Source of the DNA: Holophagae bacterium
GTDB lineage: Bacteria > Acidobacteriota > Thermoanaerobaculia > Thermoanaerobaculales > Sulfomarinibacteraceae
NCBI GenBank assembly: GCA_030637505.1
Contig: DAOWGJ010000318.1
Coordinates: 1-12,301, forward strand
DNA: 12,301 nt
Direction of reading: 5' to 3'
The translations under genes were made by a program, and so were the position numbers. Below, one piece after another: positions 1 to 5,434 of the stretch; position 1 is the stretch's first letter; each line of letters starts with the position of its first letter. The notes beneath the pieces were generated by a model. It worked only from the letters and a program-made list of their open reading frames with translations, was not told the origin of the DNA and did not search any database.

Positions 1-1
1 C

Positions 2-142
2 CGGCAACGCAACGTCGGATGGCGCATCGACTATTTCTTCATCTCGCCGGAGCTCAAAGACCGAGTCGTCGACATCAAACACCACCCCGACGTCATGGGC
101 TCGGACCACTGCCCGATTGAGTTGGTGTTGAGAGTGGTCTGA
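2..142 (+). CDS. xth: Exodeoxyribonuclease III, C-terminal 46 residues (5' end outside window)
   Basis: The reading frame is open from the window edge to a TGA at 140-142 and gives 46 residues. It contains GWRIDYFFIS followed by DVMGSDHCPIEL. This is the C-terminal signature of the exonuclease III/AP endonuclease family: the RIDYF segment contributes an active-site aspartate and the SDHCP segment carries the catalytic Asp-His pair. Enzymes of this family cut DNA 5' to abasic sites and act as 3'-5' exonucleases on duplex DNA in base-excision repair. The spelling resembles the ExoA/Xth branch. The protein ends ELVLRVV, as expected for a natural C-terminus. The next gene starts 147 bp downstream and is not obviously in the same operon. 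Identity is confident, but the rest of the gene lies outside the window. Confidence 0.92.
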   Translation, partial: RQRNVGWRIDYFFISPELKDRVVDIKHHPDVMGSDHCPIELVLRVV

Positions 143-153
143 GCAGCATAGCC

Positions 154-226
154 GCGCGCCCTGAAGGACGCGCCTACACTGAACTCTCTGAACCTTGGAT
201 CTGTAGGCGGGTCCTTCAGGGCCCGC
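154..226. repeat. Imperfect 25-bp inverted repeat (REP/MITE-like intergenic palindrome)
   Basis: The arms at 154-178 and 202-226 are reverse complements with 23 of 25 positions matching, separated by a 23-nt spacer. Each arm contains the core CCTGAAGGAC or its complement. The element sits just after the exonuclease III stop and well upstream of the next ribosome binding site. There is no T-run after the right arm, so it is not a textbook intrinsic terminator, though the transcript could fold into a long stable hairpin. Dispersed palindromes of this form often occur in many copies in environmental genomes; copy number cannot be seen here. Confidence 0.7.
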
Positions 227-289
227 AGGGTCTTTACACTTAAACTCACAAGGTGGGTTAAAATTGGCATTTCACAGAAGGAGCCGCCA

Positions 290-1954
290 ATGGAGCGCCT
301 TCGCGCAAAACTTCTGGGTCTCGACGGACGCAACTACAAGGCGTACAAGGATATCCAGGGTTGGAACCTCGGGTTCGAACGGTTCAACCTTCGGATTGAC
401 CACGTCCAGGGCGATCCCTACGCCGCGCCGTCAAGGCTGAGGGTCTTCGTGCCCCTCGATCAGGCGCGCCTCCCTGCGAAAGCGCTGAAAAACTCAGCCC
501 GGCGGCGGGCGACCAGGGATTTCCTGGCCCGGTCCTTTCGAGGTTCGGCCCGCCCTGAGCGTGATCTTTCGATCGACGCGGGGGGCCAGACAATCTTGGA
601 ACGAACGGCCTGCCTCCTGACCGGTGACGACATTGAACTCCGCTTCCGCCTCGAACTGCCAGGCAGCGGCCGACGAATCAAGGGCCGCCGCGCGGCCGAT
701 CTCCTGTGCTCACGCCTACCCGACATCGTCGAGCGTTCACTGATAGCGCCCCACCTCGACCTCGAGGCCCTCGAGCGACACTGTGCCGTCGTAGAAGACC
801 AGGAGGCCCTCCGGGCCCGACTGGCCGATCACGATCTTCTGGCGTTTCTCGCCGACGGGTCGTGCCTGCCCCGCCGCTCCGGCATCGACGATCGACCTGC
901 GGAGAACGCCGTCTCCTTGAGTTCACCGGACTCGTTGCGCGTGACCCTCTCAACCCCGAATTCCGGTGAAGTCTCCGGGCTCGGCATCCCCCGTGGCATC
1001 ACGCTTATCGTCGGTGGAGGCTTCCACGGCAAGAGCACCCTGCTCAGGGCTCTGGAAAGCGGCGTGTACGATCACATCCCCGGTGACGGCCGCGAGCAGG
1101 TGGTCACCGAGCCCAGCGCCGTCAAGATCCGCGCCGAGGATGGGCGATCGGTCTCTGGCATAGACATTTCCGACTTCATCGGCAGCCTGCCTGGAGGCCG
1201 GATGACGGAGTGTTTCTCCACTGATCTGGCCTCCGGCTCCACATCCCAGGCCACCGCCCTGGTCGAGGCCATGGAAGTCGGAGCCCAAACGGTACTCTTG
1301 GACGAAGACACGTCTGCGACCAACTTCATGATTCGGGACCAACGCATGCAGACCCTGGTCGCAAAGACCTCGGAACCGATCACTCCCTTCGTTGACCGTG
1401 TTCGCGAACTCCGAGACACCATCGGCGTCTCGACCGTCCTGGTTATGGGCGGGTCCGGGGACTATTTTGACCACGCCGACACCGTCATCCAGATGGATGC
1501 CTTTCGCCCGTTGGACGTCACTGCAGAGGCGCACTCCATCGCAAAGACCCACCAAACGGGACGCACCCAAGCACACGCAAACCCACTGAGACGGCCGCAG
1601 CCTCGGCAGATGGCGCCGGCTTCGATCAAGCCCGAACGGAGACCCGGCTTGGTCAAGATCGTCGTTCGGGGCCTCGATACCCTGGTGATCGGCCGGACGG
1701 ACATCGACCTCAGGGCCGTCGAACAACTGGTCGACCCTTGCCAACTGCGATCGATCGGTTGGATCCTCGCGCGCCTGGCAAAAACCGCCAGGGAGACCAT
1801 GGAGCCTGTCCCAGAAATCTGCCAACGCCTGGAGGAACTCAGGGCCACCGGATGGGACGCCCTGACCGGCCACCCCGACGGCGATCTCTCTCTGCCGCGT
1901 GTTGCCGAAGTTATGGCGGCCCTCAACCGCCTGCGTGGAGTTCGGATGGAATAG
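290..1954 (+). CDS. ABC-class ATPase of the MRB1590-like family (predicted P-loop ATPase, COG3044 type)
   Basis: This 554-residue protein matches the pattern of the predicted ABC-class ATPase family (Pfam ABC_ATPase type). Residues 1-225 form an N-terminal domain without nucleotide-binding motifs. The Walker A loop GGGFHGKST is at residues 242-250. A signature-like TDLASGSTSQAT is at 311-322, and the Walker B with D-loop, VLLDEDTSATNFM, is at 335-347. The switch region VMGGSGDYFDHAD (385-397) lacks the usual ABC H-loop histidine, which I recall as normal for this family. Residues 440-554 fit the C-terminal domain shared with MRB1590, a trypanosome mitochondrial RNA-editing factor. The bacterial role is not established; RNA binding is an inference from that homologue. 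There are no membrane segments or transporter partners nearby, so it is not a typical transporter subunit. The ATG at 290 is preceded by AGAAGGAG at 276-283. The gene stands alone between two non-coding stretches. Confidence 0.9.
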   Translation: MERLRAKLLGLDGRNYKAYKDIQGWNLGFERFNLRIDHVQGDPYAAPSRLRVFVPLDQARLPAKALKNSARRRATRDFLARSFRGSARPERDLSIDAGGQTILERTACLLTGDDIELRFRLELPGSGRRIKGRRAADLLCSRLPDIVERSLIAPHLDLEALERHCAVVEDQEALRARLADHDLLAFLADGSCLPRRSGIDDRPAENAVSLSSPDSLRVTLSTPNSGEVSGLGIPRGITLIVGGGFHGKSTLLRALESGVYDHIPGDGREQVVTEPSAVKIRAEDGRSVSGIDISDFIGSLPGGRMTECFSTDLASGSTSQATALVEAMEVGAQTVLLDEDTSATNFMIRDQRMQTLVAKTSEPITPFVDRVRELRDTIGVSTVLVMGGSGDYFDHADTVIQMDAFRPLDVTAEAHSIAKTHQTGRTQAHANPLRRPQPRQMAPASIKPERRPGLVKIVVRGLDTLVIGRTDIDLRAVEQLVDPCQLRSIGWILARLAKTARETMEPVPEICQRLEELRATGWDALTGHPDGDLSLPRVAEVMAALNRLRGVRME

Positions 1955-2305
1955 CCGGGAATCGACCATGACCTCCCGGTCCGACGCGGTTAATCCGTCG
2001 TCTGTTGTCATCTGTCCCAAGACAGGCCCATGCGTCCGGAAATCCACTCGAAACGGCCTTTCCTCCCTATACCTCGATTCTGGGACCAGAGGTCAGAAAA
2101 TCCAGGCTTGTTTCGATACTCGAAGCCGTCAACAACTCAAAGAAAGACAATCTCCGGATTAAATGAAATTGACTGACTTCAGGTCGCCGATTCGAACTTT
2201 CTTGTCAGGAATCTTTCCCAGTATTGTTTTCTCATTTTACAGAGTGAAATCGAGTATCGTCAATAATATTAAGCATTGTCAGAACTCCCAATTTCATGAA
2301 TAACA

Positions 2306-2321
2306 TGTGAAAAAATTCACG
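2306..2321. promoter_or_regulatory. CRP/FNR-family-like operator (TGTGA-N6-TCACG)
   Basis: The site reads TGTGA, six bases, TCACG. It matches nine of the ten conserved positions of the CRP consensus TGTGA-N6-TCACA. Its centre at 2313.5 lies about 71.5 bp upstream of the start point predicted from the promoter at 2350-2378, a spacing used by CRP-type activators on the same face of the helix. Which family member binds it (CRP, FNR-like or other) is not shown by the sequence. The downstream genes are electron-transfer components, so control by carbon or electron-acceptor status would make sense; this is inference. Confidence 0.45.
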
Positions 2322-2349
2322 ATTTTTATGTAAACTTGCTCAAATGTCC

Positions 2350-2378
2350 TTGACAAACATACAAGACAGGGCTTCAAT
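2350..2378 (+). promoter_or_regulatory. Sigma70-like promoter for the porin-cytochrome genes
   Basis: A perfect -35 hexamer TTGACA (2350-2355) is followed after exactly 17 bp by TTCAAT (2373-2378), a four-of-six match to TATAAT. Transcription would start near 2385. That makes the first in-frame ATG (2388) essentially leaderless and supports translation from the ATG at 2475, which has its own ribosome binding site. The promoter lies at the downstream end of the AT-rich block and reads straight into the beta-barrel gene. Confidence 0.5.
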
Positions 2379-2474
2379 GGACATGTCATGGGAATGTCAC
2401 CAACCGCCACACGTACCGTCCCCGAAACTCAATCGCTGAATGAGCACAACTCTCCCGAAAGGGTCAGGTGGACG

Positions 2475-4382
2475 ATGACTCCCCCACCCTGCATCCGGAT
2501 TTCGATCGCGGCTCTGACGACCGTACTGATACTGGTGGCGCTCGGAATGCCACAGCCGGCCATGTGCCAAGAGTGGAGCGGCACCGTCGAGATGGCCTAC
2601 GGTTGGATGGATACGACCGGCAACCCGGATGCATTCAGGAGCCAGTACAACCTCGACAGCGGGTTCTCCCTGGATCAGTTGGATCTGGATTTTCGCGGCG
2701 AGGGCAGTCTGGAGCACTTCTCGTTCAGTGCGTGGGGTTGGGGCGATGCCGAACCGGCGGAGAGTTTCCATCTGGGTCTTGAATTCACCCCAGGGCTGCA
2801 GGTCGAGCTGGAGTATCGAAACAACCAGAGCTTCTTCGGCCTTGCCGGTTCAGATCTCGCCGGCCGCCGCGACCAGTGGGACCTCAGCCGATGGCGAGGC
2901 AGCGTGGTGTGGACAGGATGGGAAGATTGGACCATTGGTCTCGAAATGAGGCGGGTCGATCGTGACGGCAGAGTTTATCGCCCCCATTACGGACTGAACG
3001 AGCTCTATCCCTTGGGCGTCGATCTCGACGAGACAATGAGTGAGTTCGGTATTCGGGTCGAAAACAGAAGTCTGCCTGTCCGACTGGTCTTCGAACAGAC
3101 CTGGGCACAGTACGAACGAAAGAACCGGCCTTTTGTCGCCGGTGACCGTGCGCTGTCGAACCCCGATGACCCCGATCTATTCGCCAGTGTCGGCAGCACG
3201 GCAGAGGACGAGCAAGACGTACCCACCAGTTCCTTGACCGCATCCTGGGGGAACGACCGTTGGGAAGGCGTGGCCACTCTGTTGTATTCGAACGCCGAGT
3301 TGGATTCAGGCGCCGACCCCAACGGAACAGCCACAATATGGGAGACCTACGACATCGGCGGGGGCGCCATCGGCACAACATCTTGGGTTGACGAAGTCGT
3401 CGGTTCCACCCAGATGGACAGTCTGGTCGGCGCCCTTCGGCTCGGGTTCCGCCTGGCCTCGTCGTGGACCCTGCGCCTTGGGGGCTCCTACCGAGACGCC
3501 TCGGCGGACTCCTCCCTGCTCGGCCGTCGATTGCTTCACACCGTCAACCCGGCGGGTCAGGTCTTCGAGATCGAAGCCCCCGTTGACGAAAGCGGTTTCT
3601 ACGACTTCACCGACACAGACACTCGCCTGACGCTGGACTGGAACAGCGGGGCATGGAGTGTCTGGGGCGGCGCTTTCACAGCCGAGCGCGAAGTGGCGTG
3701 GCGCCTGACCACAGACGGTTCCCAGGTTGAGGTCAAACGCGATAGTGACGGATTCCTCGGTGGCGTAGCATGGACATCGAGCGGCGGCATTGATGCCTCG
3801 GTTGAGTATGAAAATGGATCCTTCGAGCGGTATGTCTTCCGGACGGACCCGGAAAATGTGGACCGGCTGACGGCGCGACTCCGGGCCAGGCTCGGCGGCG
3901 GATGGAATCTGAATTTTCACGGCCGATATGAACAAGCCGACAACCCCGACGAGGTCGCAGCGCTGGACCGGGATTCGACGGCCCACGGCCTTGGACTCGG
4001 CTGGACATCCGCCCAGGGCGATCATTCGTTCGGCCTCAACCTGGATCAGGTCTCGCTCGAGAGCCACGTCGACCTCATTCTTCCGGACGGCGAATCGGGT
4101 GTATCGATCTACGACCTCGATTTGTTGACCGCAACAATCTTTGGGCATTCCGACCACGGCCGTGTCCACCTGCAAGGCTCGGCCACCTACACGTCGGACA
4201 GTGGCGACACCTGGCCGGTTGACGCGTGGAACGCGGTCGGCCGTATCGGGTACGACCTCAGCGACGCCACCCGGATCGGCGCTTTCATCCAGTACTGGGA
4301 CTACGATGAAGACCTGGCCGCCGTCGATGATTTCACAGCAACCCGCTATGGCCTCTCTCTCAGATGGAGTTTCAGCCGATGA
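2475..4382 (+). CDS. MtrB/PioB-like outer-membrane beta-barrel (porin of a porin-cytochrome conduit)
   Basis: The preferred product has 635 residues. I chose ATG 2475 because it has AGGTGG at 2466-2471 and opens directly into a signal peptide: a hydrophobic core at residues 9-24 and a cleavage region ending AMC before QEWSG (residue 32). The in-frame ATG at 2388 would add 29 polar residues ahead of the signal and lies only about 3 bases from the predicted transcript start. The mature chain is rich in alternating polar and aromatic strands such as WTIGLEMRRVD, VRLVFEQTWAQYE and TRYGLSLRWSFSR. It has no long hydrophobic helix and no cysteine, all fitting a large transmembrane beta-barrel. Its size is slightly below that usual for MtrB/PioB proteins. 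The overlap with a decaheme cytochrome gene is the strongest functional clue: MtrB-type barrels sheath a decaheme protein across the outer membrane. It lacks the N-terminal CXXC seen in Shewanella MtrB. A different outer-membrane porin is possible but less likely. Confidence 0.78.
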   Translation: MTPPPCIRISIAALTTVLILVALGMPQPAMCQEWSGTVEMAYGWMDTTGNPDAFRSQYNLDSGFSLDQLDLDFRGEGSLEHFSFSAWGWGDAEPAESFHLGLEFTPGLQVELEYRNNQSFFGLAGSDLAGRRDQWDLSRWRGSVVWTGWEDWTIGLEMRRVDRDGRVYRPHYGLNELYPLGVDLDETMSEFGIRVENRSLPVRLVFEQTWAQYERKNRPFVAGDRALSNPDDPDLFASVGSTAEDEQDVPTSSLTASWGNDRWEGVATLLYSNAELDSGADPNGTATIWETYDIGGGAIGTTSWVDEVVGSTQMDSLVGALRLGFRLASSWTLRLGGSYRDASADSSLLGRRLLHTVNPAGQVFEIEAPVDESGFYDFTDTDTRLTLDWNSGAWSVWGGAFTAEREVAWRLTTDGSQVEVKRDSDGFLGGVAWTSSGGIDASVEYENGSFERYVFRTDPENVDRLTARLRARLGGGWNLNFHGRYEQADNPDEVAALDRDSTAHGLGLGWTSAQGDHSFGLNLDQVSLESHVDLILPDGESGVSIYDLDLLTATIFGHSDHGRVHLQGSATYTSDSGDTWPVDAWNAVGRIGYDLSDATRIGAFIQYWDYDEDLAAVDDFTATRYGLSLRWSFSR

Positions 4383-5206
4383 CCGTAACCCGCCTCTCCA
4401 TTCTCCCTGCTCTGCTGCTGATGATGACGGTCGGTCCCCTCCTCGCCACAGAGGGCCCAACGGCCGAGGACTGCGCAATGTGTCACGACGAGGTCGGCGA
4501 GGCCTTCGCCTCAAGCCCCCACGGCACGGCTATGGCCGCTCGATCTGATCAGATTTTTGCAGGCGCCTGCGCGACCTGCCACGAGGCCGGCGACGCCCAC
4601 ATGGACGATCCCTCGACCGACAACGTTATTCGAAAACCCGCAGATGACGCTTGCCTCTCATGCCACACAGACCAGAGAGCGGCCATCGACAGTTCGACAC
4701 CGGCTCATGTCCGGCTCAAAGTCGGCTGCACTGACTGCCACAACGCCGGCCACGATTCCCCGCGAACTCTGGTCCCCGACAGGGACCGCTGCGTCGAATG
4801 TCACCAAGGAGTCGGCGCCTCGTTCAACCTCCCATACGCTCATCGAAACGGAAGTCGAGCGTTTGACTGCACATCCTGCCACTCGATCCATGGGCGGAAC
4901 CACGTCGCTCGATCGATCCTCGCTTCGAACGGTGGCCCCTGCGTCGAATGCCACACCGAAAAACGTCTCCCGTTGGTTTTCCCCCACCCCCCCGCCGATC
5001 GCAGGGGCTGCGTCAGTTGCCATATGCCGCACGGCAGTACCAATCCGCGGCAACTCCAGCGCCCCAGCGTGATGATGTTGTGCCTCGAATGCCACGCCGA
5101 CGTTCCGGCCTACCACGATCTGTCACGGACGAAATACCGTAATTGCCAGAATTGTCACACCGCCATTCACGGGTCCAACCACGACCCGAGTCTACTCATC
5201 GAATAA
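4379..5206 (+). CDS. DmsE/MtrA-like periplasmic decaheme cytochrome c
   Basis: The product has 275 residues and ten CXXCH heme-attachment sites, beginning at residues 32, 64, 92, 117, 138, 164, 188, 211, 235 and 256. This is about one heme per 25 residues of mature chain, the density of MtrA/DmsE/PioA-type wires. A signal peptide (hydrophobic core about residues 5-22, ending PLLA before TEG) sends it to the periplasm for heme ligation. The many other histidines, for example in SPHG, YAHRNGS and HGRNH, can supply bis-His axial ligands. The start at 4379 is chosen because its ATG overlaps the barrel stop (ATGA) and has GGAG at 4366-4369; an ATG at 4364 is also in frame. The overlap implies translational coupling and equal dosage with the barrel, as expected for a one-to-one complex. 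The likely role is electron transfer between the periplasm and the outside or an outer-membrane reductase. Direction and terminal acceptor cannot be read from sequence. Confidence 0.92.
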   Translation: MTVTRLSILPALLLMMTVGPLLATEGPTAEDCAMCHDEVGEAFASSPHGTAMAARSDQIFAGACATCHEAGDAHMDDPSTDNVIRKPADDACLSCHTDQRAAIDSSTPAHVRLKVGCTDCHNAGHDSPRTLVPDRDRCVECHQGVGASFNLPYAHRNGSRAFDCTSCHSIHGRNHVARSILASNGGPCVECHTEKRLPLVFPHPPADRRGCVSCHMPHGSTNPRQLQRPSVMMLCLECHADVPAYHDLSRTKYRNCQNCHTAIHGSNHDPSLLIE

Positions 5207-5208
5207 AG

Positions 5209-5415
5209 ATCCTAAGATGAGCAATCCTCAGCGGCGATCTGCACCATCTCCTTGCGCTCTGGGCCAAGCCCACGCTGGACTCCTACGGAGCCCCCGCGTC
5301 GGTTCCTGCTTTCAGAAAGCCTCAACAGACCTTCGGGTATGCCTGCGTTTTCTTCAAGCACCAGAGCATCAAGGATTCGGCACATCTCATCCGCCAGAAT
5401 CACTCATCTTAGGAT
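5209..5415. mobile_element. Candidate 207-bp MITE-like element with 13-bp terminal inverted repeats
   Basis: Bases 5209-5221 (ATCCTAAGATGAG) and 5403-5415 (its exact reverse complement) are perfect 13-bp inverted repeats bounding a 207-bp segment. The hexamer AATAAA occurs just outside both ends (5202-5207 and 5416-5421), which could be a target-site duplication, though one extra base separates the left copy from the repeat. The element begins two bases after the decaheme stop codon. Frames stay open through most of it on both strands (about 66 codons on +, 63 on -), but neither has a ribosome binding site or a recognisable domain, so I do not call a gene. The far separation of the arms argues against a simple terminator. 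It is most likely a non-autonomous insertion; family unknown. Confidence 0.55.
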
Positions 5416-5434
5416 AATAAAAAAGGGAGGATTT

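Larger units (their letters stand above)
1955..2474. other. Long intergenic region with an AT-rich upstream segment
   Basis: No convincing gene is present between the ATPase stop and the preferred barrel start at 2475. The first 200 bases are GC-rich like the coding DNA, with only weak hairpins (CCGGGA/TCCCGG at 1955-1979 and CTGTC/GACAG at 2012-2025) and no T-run, so no clear terminator for the ATPase gene. From about 2160 to 2360 the sequence becomes markedly AT-rich compared with everything around it. That stretch holds a CRP/FNR-like palindrome and a sigma70-like promoter, described separately. Bases 2388-2474 stay open in frame with the barrel gene but are more likely its 5' untranslated leader. 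Confidence 0.7.

Noticed and set aside
232..264. TTTACA and TAAAAT as a promoter for the ABC-class ATPase
   Set aside because: The spacing is about 21 bp, outside the usual 16-18 bp range.
1955..2025. Two short hairpins after the ATPase stop as a terminator
   Set aside because: Stems are only 5-6 bp and no T-run follows either one.
950..2047. 365-codon open frame on the - strand
   Set aside because: It lies antisense to the ABC-class ATPase with its Walker motifs; it has no domain of its own and is a product of GC-rich codon use.
2202..2283. TTGTCAG repeated 74 bp apart upstream of the barrel gene
   Set aside because: A seven-base repeat in a 200-bp AT-rich region can arise by chance, and the copies are not palindromic.
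2562..2570. Possible lipobox PAMC at the barrel signal-peptide end
   Set aside because: The residues before the cysteine do not fit the L-[AS]-[GA]-C pattern and a barrel is not expected to be a lipoprotein; ordinary signal peptidase cleavage is more likely.
3306..4514. 402-codon open frame on the - strand
   Set aside because: Antisense to the beta-barrel and the start of the decaheme gene; low-complexity composition and no ribosome binding site.
5212..5403. 63-codon - strand frame (and an overlapping 66-codon + frame) inside the 207-bp element
   Set aside because: They fill the inverted-repeat-bounded segment almost end to end but have no ribosome binding site or domain; read as translated repeat.
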